Assembly: GCA_963978905.1 (NCBI GenBank)
Contig: OZ022257.1
Location: 52,966,873 to 53,030,872, forward strand
Source: Trichostrongylus colubriformis
Lineage: Eukaryota > Nematoda > Chromadorea > Rhabditida > Trichostrongylidae
Reading direction: 5' to 3'
DNA length: 64,000 nucleotides
This document shows positions 1 to 11,085 of this stretch, one piece after another. The notes under the pieces are model-generated. The model was not told the origin of the DNA. It ran no database searches and worked only from the letters and a program-made list of their open reading frames with translations. The position numbers were made by a program, and so were the translations under genes. Within the stretch, counting starts at the first letter, position 1. Each line of letters opens with the position of its first letter.

Positions 1-189
1 TATTGCACCTATTAGTGGAAGTGGAGGACTTGATTTACACACCAGAGGAAAAACGAACGATGAGCTCAAGGAACGCCGAAAACGCGGTCTTCACAGTACA
101 TCCCTCGTACGAGTACAACTGGAATCGAGACTGCTTGGCGGTATCACACGGATTCCAACCACATCACCTGTTTCGTCCTGCTAACGTTG

Positions 190-370
190 TCTTTATAATT
201 AAAATTTGTGTCTCATCCCAACTTGCAATGATGGTTTGCAAGCTTCCTTCACTACGTGAACGCCACGTTGGATTTCGGTTCATATAATGCCGGACGTGAT
301 TCGGTTCTGTGGTTGCGGCGCGGTTGAGGTCGAGCGGGCCTATCGACGCGAAGGTGCCCCCTGATGCCAC
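190..370. repeat. dispersed repeat related to the TTAA-flanked elements
   Basis: This stretch resembles the inner part of the element at 27202-27685: a CACGTTGGA-like core, then a GGTGATTCGG-like stretch, then a GC-rich run with CCTATCG and CGCGAAGGTGC. A third relative lies near 19660-19800. No terminal repeat is visible here, so it is a fragment. The short reading frames across it are not conserved between copies and I read it as non-coding. The rest of 1-832 contains only a short CA-rich run near 727-745 and nothing else I can assign. Confidence 0.4.
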
Positions 371-832
371 AAAAAGTGTGCGACTTGGACAACTGCCAAG
401 GGTCCACCTGCCTCAAGATACCAAGTGCCTATTTTGATCGCCGCGTGGTGTGCCTTCAAGCGATTTTGCGCAATGTACTTGTCAGACATCTATCTGAAGG
501 GATAATCAGATTCGTAAAATGTGGCAAAATGAATAATGTTTACAAAGTTAGAAAAGGTGCGCTTGAGCAAATTAACGACCTTCTGATGATGATGCAAGAA
601 TCGATCAAAAATTTTCCTGGGCCGCGAACTTTGCGACGGCACGGCGTGCTGTGTTCACGACCAGCTAGGCAGGGTGACACGGATTGGTGCTCAAACGAAG
701 TAGGCAACGAGAAAGGGTGGCACAGGTGGAGACACAGACACACACACAGCCACGCCCTGCCTGCCGCCGACATCGCTAAGTATGAACGCGACCTTACAAC
801 ACATCTGCCTTATGCTTCACAATGTGTTGCAG

Positions 833-893
833 ACTCACATGGTAATCCCATCTCAGACGGATTGTCACCAAATGTGGACAGAACTGCTGCGCG
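833..893 (+). CDS. gene 0, penultimate (SPYR-type) exon
   Basis: This is the penultimate exon of the leftmost, partial member of the clustered membrane-protein family. It follows a TTGCAG acceptor at 827-832 and ends at the donor CG|GTCAGT, the same donor context as in gene B. With phase 1 in and phase 2 out it reads SHGNPISDGLSPNVDRTAAR, which matches the gene B exon in ISD..SP...(A)AR. Its length of 61 nt keeps the same entry and exit phases as the 76-nt exon of gene B. It encodes the juxtamembrane part of the ectodomain just before the transmembrane helix. The Thr-rich exon expected upstream is not visible in 1-832, so the gene must start left of the window or that exon is diverged. The nucleotide match to gene B is patchy. 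Confidence 0.55.
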
Positions 894-1422
894 GTCAGTG
901 AGAACAGCTTTACATTTCTAGAACTTTGCTCTTCTAAATAAAGGTTGGCGTTTGCGTATATCAGCAAAGTGCGCCATGCATAAATAGGGAGAGATATCTG
1001 TAGAATCGGTGGCTCAGCACTTGGAGAAATAGCGTAATGAATGTTGATGGACCAAGTATACTATGTTAAAGGGGCATTTCATGCTGAAACGAAGTGAATT
1101 AAGGATACAAAAGGAGATGCTATGTGGGAATAGAGTGAAGAGAAAAAGTGAAAGAATTTGTCGAACTCGTTTCGAACGGACCCTCATACCAAAGATTTCA
1201 ATTCCTCTGCAGACAGTAGGAATATTCCGCTCAGTGGCTGTCGGCATAATGGAATTACTCGCACTTTTAACACGAGCTCATGAAATCAACCCTTCCTGCC
1301 GCTATGGCAGACCTTATCTCACACCATTACATGTGGTATCACTATCATAAGAACATGCTATCTCATGATACATGCTATCACATGATCATAATCGTGACGT
1401 GAACATTTACACAATTTTTCAG

Positions 1423-1780
1423 AAAAAAAGCGGCCTTCAGACTTCTTGTACTTAGCATCTGCATGGTCTGCGTACTATTTCTCCAGCTGATGTTCATCAG
1501 GATGCTTCGACACGCTCATCGGCAACACTATGAATACTATGTACGCAGTATGGGAGGAGCTGAATCGAATCCTTCAAAGGAATCAAATGCGATTGTTTCA
1601 AAAGCCGCTGAAAAGCCTACTCAAGGAATGAAGAAATCGCTTGCCGTGCACGATAAGAAGATTCGCGAACCATCAGAGGACGAAGAAATCGTAGACGTTT
1701 ACCTCTCTAACAATAAGAATGGAGCGAATAAGTCAAAACGAGAGGAGAATGTCTTTCATCTTTGCGGCTTCTCATTATAA
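1423..1780 (+). CDS. gene 0, terminal exon: transmembrane helix and cytoplasmic tail
   Basis: This terminal exon follows the acceptor TTTTTCAG ending at 1422. Its first base completes an Arg codon started in the previous exon. The frame then stays open for 118 residues to the stop at 1778-1780. It starts KKAAFR and continues with one strongly hydrophobic segment, LLVLSICMVCVLFLQLMFI, followed by basic RMLRHAHRQ and an aromatic YEYYV patch. The rest is polar, Ser/Lys/Glu-rich and probably disordered. Near the C terminus it has VDVYLSNNKN, which is shared with gene A and resembles the Tyr motif of genes B and C. With a signal peptide upstream, as in gene B, the helix would give a type I protein with this tail inside the cell. 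No frameshift is seen, so gene 0 may be functional. The family is not one I recognise. Confidence 0.75.
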
Positions 1781-1829
1781 ATTCTACCGTATATCATCCG
1801 CAAGCACTCTCCACTCAATTTACGGAATT

Positions 1830-1835
1830 AATAAA
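1830..1835 (+). promoter_or_regulatory. poly(A) signal of gene 0
   Basis: AATAAA lies 50 bases after the stop codon of gene 0. Genes B and C also have AATAAA downstream of the stop, at 34513 and 61622. The aligned site in gene A has changed to AATAAC. Confidence 0.65.
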
Positions 1836-2486
1836 AGTTTATAATGGAATTCACATAATATCACGTCCAGAATTACAAAACAGTGAATTTACTGCCTAGC
1901 TTACTGCAGGTTATTCTATAACAGTTTAGTCCGGCACATCAATTGGTGTACGTACATTTAAAGGAACCGGAAGGAGGTCCGAAACAAGAGAAACATACAA
2001 AGAAATGAGCATTTGTAACGAACGCAGAAGGTTAGAAGCGATAATAGGTGAAAAAACCCGAATTCAAAAGTGCATCGCTGCGGTGTGTATTCGCGCCTCA
2101 TTCGCATCATCGCACTGGCGTTCCGAGTTGTCCGCTGTAGGAGACGGCCGCGGGCCAACTTTAGTTGTAGCACCTGACTCCCAGCGCAGTGGAGTGGCCA
2201 TTCCCAACTACATTAGCATTCATGTAAGTACATCTAGAAACAATATAAGAAAGAACAAAGTAAAAAGTAAAAGAAAAAACAAAATTATAATAGAAATATC
2301 TTCTTTTGGCACCATGCCAAGGAGTCAAATTGGCGAGTTTGTGCAATGGCGGCCACTCAAACTCGTCCACACTACGTCTGTTCTACCGTAAGCCAAAATT
2401 ACCCCCTTTTGGTGTCTTTAAAATGGCTCATAAACATCACAGTTGCATTAGCAGATCCGCGTAGACATTGATTCAATACAAAGACT
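1836..2486. other. intergenic, nothing assignable
   Basis: The first 100 bases continue the similarity to the gene A downstream flank. The remainder has short open frames in both directions without splice context, composition bias or family resemblance. I see no gene or element ends. Confidence 0.4.
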
Positions 2487-3120
2487 GTATCATGTCCGTC
2501 TGCACCAATTTGTGTTCCACCAACATATGCAGCCGTGTTGGGTGAAAATTTCCACAAAAGAAAGTTACTCGTACATCAACTATTCTGCGCATCTCTCCAT
2601 AAACAAGTCTCAATCAAACATCATTGTAATTCTACGGGAACGCTCGAAAGTGCACATTTTCCAATCCATACCAAAACTTTGTTGTTATGGACAAAAGTTT
2701 CGGTGTCGGACAGGATTCGAAGCTGCACTACATGCTTTCGGTACACATCTGCTTATCCATTACACTACTGAGAGCCCTTTCACCTTGAAGACGGGGTAAA
2801 ATCGGAAGATGTGGGATATTATAGTAGATGTGCTCAGCAATGTAGCAGTAGACAAAGATCAACTAAACACCGCGAAAAGACCGAAGAATAGGTCAGAAAC
2901 TCAGTTTCACAAAGCAACTCACCCTAGTGGTGCCTTTAACTGAGTCTCTGACTGGTAATTTACCATAGCTTATCAGCACTCACACACATAACGTGCCCAG
3001 TAAATTTGTAACGACTTTTCATCGCGGACTGCGGCGAAAATCATCAGCTATCAAAAATCAAAAAATATTAAGAATCAATATCTACTTACATTTTGAGCTT
3101 CGCGCTTCGATGCCGGTATT
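2487..3120 (-). repeat. tRNA-derived dispersed repeat (SINE-like), degraded copy
   Basis: This copy shares a long, patchy similarity with 21780-22480 and with 42760-43090. The core near 2699-2770, read on the minus strand, keeps an A-box-like GTGTAATGGAT and a degraded B box. The flanks share GGACAAAAGTTTCGG on one side and TTACCATAGCTTATCAGCAC on the other. It ends in the AT-rich TCAAAAATCAAAAA tract that forms a long hairpin in the copy at 42991-43094. The acceptor stem and T arm are too damaged for a working tRNA. Being present at three or more loci with shared non-tRNA flanks, it is best read as a tRNA-derived retroelement. Confidence 0.5.
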
Positions 3121-3786
3121 GGCAAACCAGGTCAACACGTTGCCGCTCTGAACATGGTTGTTCAGAGTAGACGCAAAAGAGGCAGACGAGACCAATCCCT
3201 GCAGATTCTATTCCATATGCACAGTCACACCCCTGATACACCTGGAATTAGTAACAAGCATAAGCACCGAAAATTTTGTCAGTGTGCTCCGATGATTCCG
3301 TAGGGGAATCCCAGACACAGTCAGGTGCGACGATGCTCAGACATTCATAATCGTCGAAAAGAAACTCACGCAATTGAACACAAGGAATGCCCAAGTGATA
3401 CAAATTAACCATGCTTCATCCTGATGCGCAAAGTACGCTGACAAAACACGCAATTCAGTGGAAACACATAGCTCTCTGCCCGCCACGGCAGGGAGTATTT
3501 AACGAGTGCTTGATCAAATCGATGAAAGACGCTCTCTCTATACGAGGCTCTCACAGCCACAAGACGTCGTTCTACAAACCACCTACGCACGATATTTGAA
3601 AATTGAATCATGTCTTAACTCAAGATTGCCAACATACCAAAGCATGTTCAGGAAGATTTTGCCAGTAGTCGTCCAATTGACTTACCTACCCCCCTTCCCT
3701 CAAAAACAAAAGAGCCCCTCAGTATAGAAAAGAAACCGTAAAAGCTTTTCAATCTTCGTGTCAAACCACTGAAATTTTTAGAAAGT
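3121..3786. other. unassigned intergenic sequence
   Basis: Several overlapping 60-70 residue open frames occur on both strands around 3405-3730. None has a recognisable motif, splice structure or a second copy in the window. I assign no gene. Confidence 0.4.
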
Positions 3787-4165
3787 GTGGCACGACCAAT
3801 ACTGGACCGGGCTACAAGGAAAGCACACAACAAACATCTTGAGCAACGCCATGGTCATTTGACTCCATCCGGTGCGGATAGTACTGTTGAGCGAAAGCGC
3901 TTCCTCGAAGCAGTTGGAAAATGGCGAATTACACGCACGGGACAGGGAAGCGATGGAAAAATCCGAGAAGGTGGAGCTCGTCACCTGCACCAGAAGAAAA
4001 ATCCGTCGCCCAGTAAACCTTTCCAACACTTTAGAGGTCCAGGAAAGGACATCATATCGCCGACTGAAACTAAAAATGGCTTCCTTTCTCCGAACGTCCA
4101 CAATGCTACAATTTACGCCCATACTATTAGACCAAGTTCTCCGGCAATATCGACAATTCACATAG
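3787..4165 (+). mobile_element. probable 3' end of a BEL/Pao retrotransposon pol, decayed
   Basis: On the plus strand the frame beginning at 3872 contains VELVTCTRRKIRRPVNLS followed by LEVQE. This resembles the end of BEL/Pao polyproteins, where a short beta-rich segment ends in RPVNLLYPLE-like wording. Frame changes between 3787 and 4165 and the lack of upstream integrase or reverse transcriptase show that only the last part survives. A zinc-knuckle gag-like fragment lies further right, with a mariner in between. The family assignment rests on recalled motif wording only; other retroelement classes remain possible. Confidence 0.45.
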
Positions 4166-4231
4166 GAATGACGAGGAGATGGTTCGCATTCCATCTCATG
4201 CTACTCTCTCTCTTACCTCATAGCAAAGCTA

Positions 4232-5128
4232 TTAGGTTGATTCATAATAAATCGGACAAATTGACCAATTTTAATCATTGTCGTACAACTTTTTTACGAC
4301 AACAGGGGTTCACTTGAAATATACACCATCTTTATCGATGACCTTCTGCCACGGTATAGGTAGATCATGGATGCCCTTGCTCCAGAAGACCGGAAGCTGG
4401 AGCTCGAAGGAGTTGCCGAGTGCCGCCTTGACCTCGTCGCGAGTTTTGAAATCTTGGAAGTCCAGGTGGCGTTGGCTGTGGGAGAAAAGGTGGAAATCTG
4501 AAGGGGCCAGGTCTGGGGAGTACGGTGGGTATAGAAGTACGGTCCAACTGTACGACAGCAGCTCGGCCTTGGTCGATCTTGCGAAGTGCGGTCTGTGGAA
4601 GTAGACACGTTGTCGTGCTGGAAGAAGACATGTGACCGCCGCCGTAGCGAACTTTGGACATTGGCCTTCAATTCTCGTAATTGACGAACGTAGACGTCGG
4701 CGGATACTGCGGTACCTTCATCGAGCAGCTCCCAGTACTCTACGCCGTGTACACTCCACCAACCGCGGTTTTCGTCTTCGATGGAATAGTCGCCTGACGC
4801 AAACTTCGAATGCTACAACTACAGTGTACTTCTGCCGGGGGCATGCTCCTTGTAACTTCTATCAGACGTCTGCCGATATCCGCGCGTTCCTGGCCAGATA
4901 GCGATATAAATAGTATGACGTTGCGGATGTGGTCTCTGGACCGCTTCAAATCGTGCGGCATTGTGGCGGAATGAATTTACTTTGAGTGATTATTTTGCGG
5001 TACTTTGAAGAGCTTTTCATGCTCATTCCAACGGTACCTCGCGCGTCCATTTTCGTTAATTGATTACCGAGTTATGATCTCTAGAAGTCATCACTACCAT
5101 TTGTCCGATTTATTATGAATCAACCTAA
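4232..5128 (-). mobile_element. mariner element, decayed, transposase on minus strand
   Basis: The element is 897 bp with terminal inverted repeats starting TTAGGTTGATTCATAATAAA on both sides and a TA target-site duplication (4230-4231 and 5129-5130). The minus strand contains, in broken frames, the end of a mariner transposase: [20 protein letters not shown] wording near 4520-4560 with its D(34)D aspartate context, then ELQLPVFWSKGI and a C-terminal IPWQKVI-like segment ending near 4300. Full-length mariners are about 1.3 kb, so internal sequence has been lost. Frameshifts make it non-autonomous. It sits between the two BEL/Pao-like fragments, so it inserted after them. Confidence 0.85.
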
Positions 5129-5453
5129 TATTTTTCCACCAGAATGCAACGTACACATTTCAACAAAGGAACCATTGAGCCCTCTACGCTCAATCGAACC
5201 TTTGAAATCAACGTTGATAAAAGGTTCCAAATATCATAACTTTTGCTTATCGTCACGTCCGCTAGTAAGCGTCATGCCAAGGCGTGGCAATGGCAAACAA
5301 CGCATGGCAAACTCCTTCGACATCTCTTTGAAAGCTGCACTGTCGAAATTAGATTCGTTAAATTTTGTTCCTCTCCTTCACCCTGTTCATAAACTTGTCA
5401 AATAATTAATTGGGGCAATTGCAAGTACGAATACACAGCTCACACATTCAGAC
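5129..5453. other. possible LTR or leader of the BEL/Pao remnant
   Basis: This interval lies between the mariner and the gag-like fragment. Together with 4166-4231 it would be the natural place for a long terminal repeat, with a primer-binding site near the TTGGGGCAATTGCAAG stretch around 5409-5424. I cannot confirm a matching LTR elsewhere in the window. Confidence 0.25.
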
Positions 5454-6590
5454 GATGGAGGACGCTTTCAGTGCCATACAATTGAAAATCGAGTATGGAC
5501 GCTTGTACAACGCCGTGAGAGCACTCCGGAGCCCACACAGCACTGCCGTCATATCATCTCTGATTGTAAAACTATCTTCCCTATGAAATGCCACCTTCTT
5601 ACAATATCAAACAGTGTCAACAATCTTTGTAGTAGTGCTCTCTAACATGCAGAACTCGTCCAGCGACTTTATTACCTAAAGCTGAAGCTAGGCAGATTAG
5701 AAGTACGTTTCCTCTTAGCCCGCACCCACCTCCATGAAGCATGGCGTTACCCTCCTCTGTCTTCGCTACGGGAGTGATTCAACTCTTTGAGTCGGAGCAC
5801 CTGTGGGAAACAGAAAAATCCTCGTTATCGATCCACAGGGGTTAGAGGAACAGAATTCAGACGCCCAGGACACCGTAGGAGTGGACCTCACTCGATTGTA
5901 CGATATCAACAAAGAATGACGGAAGAAATCACAGCACGCCTCCCCAAGGAAAACACTTCCAAAGACAAAAATCCCGCTGTGGACAGTGGTCAGGACGCAC
6001 AGAAAGCTCAAACCACAGAGGGGGAAACGATCCAACGCATGCTAGCTTCGTGGAACCACCCATTGGGCTAGACGAAACGAGGACCCGCCGATGGTAGTGG
6101 ACGAAGTGGAAGGTGACGACCACGACAAAATAGAGATGCATGACCAGTCGTGGTGAGTCCATCCGAGTTTTAAATGTGCCTCCAGACTCGCCTCCTGCAA
6201 CATTCATCATTTTGAGGACGCATCAATAATCTTGACAAGGACCAGATGGCTCGCGTACTTTGTGGATTTTGGGAGAACATTATTCCGATTCTTGTCATGT
6301 TTTCCCCACCGCTCAAAGACGCCTGGAACTGATTTAGGAGTCAGGACGCTGCATGCCATGCTTGAACCGCTACTGTTCTAGGGACGTGGACTGCCGAAAG
6401 TTCTACGCACGATGCCATCACTGCAAACTTCGTGGGCGTAATTCCACTCTGTGCTCACTGCCCGACGAGTGCCAGCGGATCAAGAAGCAATCAGAACGAC
6501 TACTCAGCAAACGAGAGGCATTCTCCAGGCTCGTTGTGAGAGTTATTAGGAAGTCCAGTCATAGAGGTGATGAGCTCGAAGCTTGACGCA
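5454..6590 (+). pseudogene. gag-like remnant with zinc knuckle (BEL/Pao type)
   Basis: A possible start is at 5454 (MEDAFSAIQLKIEYGRLYNA), followed by frame breaks. The clearest part is the frame 6353-6586 with CLNRYCSRDVDCRKFY, then CHHCKLRGRNSTLC, then SLPDE. This is a CCHC-like spacing followed by the LPDE-type wording of Pao-class gag proteins. Stops and frameshifts lie between 5586 and 6353, so no intact gag can be made. Orientation is plus, the same as the pol-like fragment upstream. The order pol end, possible LTR, gag suggests two elements that once shared a central LTR, but this is inference. Confidence 0.45.
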
Positions 6591-6839
6591 ACTCCACATT
6601 TTGGAGGCGTAGTATCGCGGCTCGCGATTGTTGGTAGTCCCCGTAGCAGAAAAAAGGCGATGATATCCCATGTTATGATCTGTCGACTTATTGACCTTAT
6701 ATAAAACCCAGATAGGTATAAAAAACGCCACGGCTAGTGGCGGACCTTCAGCCTCTGGAAACTTCTCTGCTCCTACCTCTCTCGTAAGACTCCAATTCCC
6801 CTTCAGAGCCACCCTCTAACGCCAATTTTTGATGCGGTT
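6591..6839. other. unassigned, possible BEL/Pao continuation
   Basis: The sequence after the zinc-knuckle fragment carries no open frame that continues gag or protease. A TATAAAA-like string near 6700 is present but has no gene context. Confidence 0.3.
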
Positions 6840-7640
6840 TTTTGTATTTGTTTTTCTTTAATTACCCAAGTTTGAAGTATCCTGTGTTGGAAGCGTAAAA
6901 TTGTTCTGTGACCTCCTGGTAGTAGAGACTGTAATTTGGCGACTACCTAATTCGACTCTTGATGATTCTCTCACAAAATGTCTGTCATTCGGTTACCGAA
7001 TAGCATCATACTCGCAATTTTTACATCAAGGCTTGTAAAGTCAGGCGGGGCTAAGGAATCTACCCCTTTTGATCATGAGTTTTGCGTTCCTAGTAAGGAA
7101 ATGGTCGTAGCCTCAACAACATTTTTAAAGGCACACTCCAGAACCACTTTGAGTGGATTACGGCGCTAAATTGTGAAATTAGAGGTGCTGAGGAATACCC
7201 CGACTCCGAATAGAGTTTCCAAAGATTGCAAAAATAAAGCCTCCTGCCTTTTAGCGTTGGACAAGATTATCGCGTGAAATGAGTTTTTGAACAATTCCCA
7301 GAGGTTGGTATTATGAAGAACTGTCTACCACCTGCTCCACCATGTGAACGTTCCTTCACTACTGGAAATCCTTCCTTATCTCATCTCATCTTACAAATTG
7401 TAGGCCTCATTTGTCTTGCTGCCAACGTTGCCAGCGCTATTGCCAACAATCACGGTACAGTCTGATGGCTGTGGCTCGAACTATCTGATCACGGCGGGAG
7501 CTGTGACACCCCAGTATCCTGGAATGTGCTTTCTATTTTTGTGAGTGAACGCTCAGTTACTGCTTGCAGAATCGGAATAACCTTCCTCACAGTGCAAGCT
7601 AGGTTTCGACTTAAAGATGGAGCATATGACAACTCATGTG
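6840..7640. repeat. left part of the A-locus segmental duplication, with an embedded TIR element
   Basis: This stretch aligns over most of its length with 23420-24440, for example GACTGTAATTTGGCGACTAC and the AAAATGTCT...TTACCGA segment. It marks the left side of the duplicated block that includes genes A and B. Inside it, 7125-7535 is a copy of a TIR element beginning TTTAAAGGCACACTCCAG and ending CTGGAATGTGC. The internal part has the GTACAGTCTGATGGCTGTGG and GGTCGAACTATCT-like core seen in other copies. No coding exon is identified. Confidence 0.55.
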
Positions 7641-8039
7641 TATACGATGGGTGATGACATGAAGAACTTTGAACTATGTGAAGCGAGCTTGTCCCTACTA
7701 TGGTTCATTTACTAGCGAGTTTCGGGAGTTTCTCATTCTTCAGTTGCCCTTTTGATCCCACCAGCAACTTTTCACCACGAGTTGGGCTATCGCACAGTGC
7801 AATGCCAATAACAAAATAGAATCATGTTATGGGAATGCGGTCAATATTGCCTTTCCGCGTGGTATCTACTCTTTACTTATAGGTAATATGTATTAACCAA
7901 TATTGAGGACGTCACCACAAAGAGGTCACCATTTCTCAGAGGTCCAGCTGAAGTGGTCACTACTGGTAGTTTAGATAGTTTTGATCGACAGTTTTGGATT
8001 CAACTTCATCAACTGGTAGCAATTTGTCCACTTGTAAGC
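7641..8039. other. unassigned sequence upstream of satellite block
   Basis: I see no gene, terminal repeat or low-complexity run here. Confidence 0.3.
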
Positions 8040-9260
8040 AGCTATCTCCTGCATATTGGAGGTAGATCCGTATACCAGTTATCGATTCCTATCGTTTTTG
8101 TAAGCACCCACCACTAGGTGAAATTTCATACAGTAGTGGTCGATATTCAGAATTGTTGCTGGCACGCATGAGAGAATGAGTTGCTTGTTGGCTATCACAA
8201 GTATGGATCGTGTCCAGATCATCCATGTAAATCGCAGTATCAAAACCATTTCCTGAAATGCTGGGCAGTTCAGTGATCGATGCATCGGCAGCAGATATCA
8301 GAGCATAAACAAAATATGTTCACTCAATGGTGAATCGGACGCATTCACTATAGCGGTTGAACAGCAATAGTAAGCGGTGTACCGGATTTCATCACTTCCC
8401 CATCCCCTAATGGCTCTTATCAGCTCCTGTAGGCCGTTATCGGTTTCGAAAAGTCACTATCAAGGTCCCCGTACTCTGTGATACTTGTGAGTGTAATTAT
8501 CTCACTGTTAGTCAGAAGAGCGAAACGGATTTGGCGACATAGCCTTTCGCGGCTCCTTATCGAATCTTATCAAGCGTTATCAATTTGAATCACCCACCAT
8601 TGATGTGCCCGTCCCACCTCTTGGAACACCTATGAGTGGCGGCGCTCTGGGATCAATCCGAATGGAATTTGACAACATTAGCCTTTGACGCTCCCTATCG
8701 AATCGAATGGTACTGAGCATGAGGCGCCTTTACTAAAGCAGTCATACATTAGTAACTAGTAGTGTACCGGATTTATCCCTTCTCCATTTGCTAGTGGCTC
8801 TTATCAGACTGTAATGACCTGCTATCAGTCTCGCGAAGTCACCATCAAGACTCTCGTTACCTGTAATACATGTGAGTGTGATAATTTCACAGTTAGCGAG
8901 AATAGCGGAACGTATTCGGCGACATTGGCCTTTTGACGCTCCTTATCGAATCTTATCAGCCGTTATCAAACTGGATCATCCATCATTGATGTGCCCGTTC
9001 CACCCCTTAAAACACACAAGTGTTTTGAGGGGTGGAACGGAACGAGAGTGGGCACTCTAGGATTGACCCGAAAGACGAGACAGATTTGGCGACATCAGCT
9101 TTTCGAGACCTCTTATCGACACTTATAAGCTGCTATCACTTTCGGTCCACACTGCTGGGGTCCCCTCCCACCTCCCCATATCACTTGTAAAATTCAGGAT
9201 ACCATCTTTGCTGCAACGTCAAATATAAATTTTCGGTCAAACAGACACACACACAAACAC
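8040..9260 (-). repeat. satellite-cored dispersed element, reverse orientation
   Basis: This holds several diverged units of a roughly 145-bp repeat. Each unit contains CTTATCGAATCTTATCA, a CACCCACCATTGATGT-like segment, and ACACC..TGAGTGT followed by CGAAA.G..AAACG. It is the reverse complement of the arrays at 12250-13320 and 27000-28080. The right end carries the family's shared terminal segment, an AAATTCAG..TTTGCTGC region and CAAACAGACACACA. The open reading frames here belong to repeat units and are not genes. Confidence 0.65.
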
Positions 9261-10330
9261 GCTTAGACCATTACATAAAGTAGGAAGTTTTACCGACGTT
9301 ATCGTTGTCGTTGTCCAATCGTTTTCCCGCCCTCGACTGCGATTCGCCCGGGCGCATAACCGCATGGTAGCATGCCGAGCTACGGGGTCGCCATAAGACC
9401 CCGGGCTGCGTTTTTTTTTCAGTGCGATTTTCACCACATGTGACCACTTCTGAAGTAGAAGGTTAGTATTAGGTTGTAAGGAAAGTTTTGGCAGGTTTTT
9501 AAAATTTCAATTTCGGGAGATCATAACACGGCTCAGAGTGCATCTTTTCACAGAATGAGCACCACTCGATTTGCTACGCTCTTGGCAACCTTATGCATGC
9601 CTACAAAATGATTAGGGGTTCATGACTTATATTGCGCGAAACGAAAAAAGGTGGACTATAAATCGCCATTCTTTCTGAGCACATAGCTACTGAATGAGCT
9701 GTCCAGATGTTTTGGGAAGTGGGGCATAGTTGGCGCTAGAACAGATGAACATTATGGACAAGTAAGGACCTTACCCTGCAATTGCTTCAATTAGTGGAAG
9801 ACGATTTGTGGAAAATGTGCTCGCGCATTGCTGCTCCAAAGGGTCGCGCGGCACCCATTTTTTTGGATTTTTCCAAATCAAGGCTACTTGAGGTGGTGGT
9901 CTGAGTTTGTTTGTTGACGGCCAATACCCGTGGATATCCCCTGCAAATATGGAGGCTCATCGCCTTCTGCCGTTTTAGTTAAAGCGATTTGATCACTTGA
10001 AAATCCAAGCAGCTCGTTTCCATTTCTGCACTCCTGAAACCACAGACAAAGTGTTCCATCCATTTCTTCACCCCCTCCTCTTGCAGTATTCACATTTGTG
10101 GTCCTCTTCGCTGAGACTCGGCTAAACAAGAACTCGTGAGGTGAAGTCATCTTAAAAGATAACCATTTTCGCAGTACTCCAAATTGTGGCATTCCAAATA
10201 AAACATATATTCAGAAAGAGCAATTTTCGTGCACAATATGTCAGCTAATTCATGTAAACGCGCTATAATATTTGAATTTATCTTGTAAACGCGAAAAAGG
10301 GGTCAGAACTTCCCTTACAGCCTAATATCA
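9261..10330. other. unassigned sequence
   Basis: There is a GC-rich patch with potential hairpins around 9320-9410 and a run of nine T at 9411-9419. The minus strand frame 9884-10192 (102 codons) has no recognisable domain. The aligned position in the gene B locus does not contain this kilobase, so it may be inserted in the A locus or deleted in B. Confidence 0.35.
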
Positions 10331-10359
10331 GAAAACATAAACTCCCAGATCTCAGTTTT

Positions 10360-10787
10360 TCTCACTCCTACTGGTGCCTTTAATTGCATGCCATTGAGAC
10401 AGAAAATTGGGGTGGTTGTGTGTGGCGTGCCTGCGAGCTGAAAACACCGTACTGATTGGATTTCAAGGCGATTACCTCTGGAACAAAGCACACGACATTG
10501 TCTCCGCATCAGTAGTCCACTACACGCTGCTCACGTAGCTCTCACCCATCGAGTCGCACTTCCCAAGCCGCAACGCAAATTCGCTGTCTTAGTGACGTAC
10601 ACACACACACACGTACCTTCCAAGTCACAGAATGAAGTCCAATCTGTTGACACCGATAAGTAGTGTTGATCACCGATAAGCAGTGTTGATCATTAATATC
10701 AGTTATGTTGAGTACCATTCAAAAGCCGGAAGGGTAGTAGAGTCACCTCATTTGCTTAGTGCGATTGCTGCATAGAGCATTGTGAAC
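10360..10787 (+). promoter_or_regulatory. upstream region of gene A, conserved with gene B
   Basis: The sequence before the gene A start aligns closely with 24990-25430 before gene B, including GACAGAAAATTGGGGTGG and AAAAGCCGGAAGGG.AGTAGA. The last 100 bases, with GTTGAGTACCATTCAAAAGC and the ATTGCTGC.TAGAGCATTGTGAA leader, are nearly identical. No TATA box is obvious. The conservation may reflect recent duplication only, so promoter function is inferred. Confidence 0.4.
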
Positions 10788-10904
10788 ATGTGGCTCTCAT
10801 CAGTTTCGGTGCTATTCTTCGTAGCTATGGATCCTGGAGGAAGAATTATTGCTAGGGCATTCAAATTTCTGGATCCAGAGTGCGATCACAGAGCAACTGT
10901 CACG
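10788..10904 (+). CDS. gene A exon 1: signal peptide
   Basis: This exon has 39 codons from ATG to the donor ACG|GTACGG and ends in phase 0. It begins MWLSSVSVLFFVAMDPGGR, an N-terminal hydrophobic stretch that fits a secretion signal. It then has FKFLDPECDHRATVT with a single Cys. Gene B's exon at 25431 is the same length and differs at only about ten codons. The start was chosen because it opens the hydrophobic segment and is shared by both copies. In gene A the hydrophobic core is interrupted by Met-Asp-Pro, so the signal may be weaker. Confidence 0.7.
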
Positions 10905-10987
10905 GTACGGTTGTTTAAAGTTTTTCTATGACTTCGTAATGGGTTCACTCAAATAGAGCACATCTAATTTCATCATAATCTCTTCAG

Positions 10988-11085
10988 ATGTGTTCAATCT
11001 TCAAAGCATGCAATGATAACGGGTGATCGCTTCCAAATGCGGCTCTGCCTGAAGTTGAATGACCCACCCGCAAATGATCAACTAG
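10988..11085 (+). pseudogene. gene A candidate exon 2, frame uncertain
   Basis: The acceptor CTCTTCAG ends at 10987 and a donor CTAG|GTTACG follows. It aligns with 25631-25730 of gene B. In the second frame it would start CVQSSKHAMITGDRFQM, like gene B. It is 98 nt against 100 nt in B, so the two copies lose register around 11045-11070. Neither length keeps phase with exons 1 and 3. The exon may be dead, skipped or have a boundary I have not seen; joining exon 1 directly to exon 3 keeps the frame. Confidence 0.35.

Noticed and set aside
364..921. 185-codon frame as a single gene
   Set aside because: Only its last part (833-893) matches a family exon with splice sites; the upstream part includes low-complexity sequence and no conserved module.
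3787..4317. 176-codon frame as a host gene
   Set aside because: The overlapping second frame carries the retroelement-like motif and the 3' part enters the mariner terminal repeat.
8040..9260. CRISPR-like repeated units
   Set aside because: Units are about 145 bp, diverged and contiguous without unique spacers; the window is eukaryotic.
9310..9410. Possible tRNA-like fold in a GC-rich patch
   Set aside because: The minus strand has A-box-like wording but no acceptor stem pairing and no proper B box.
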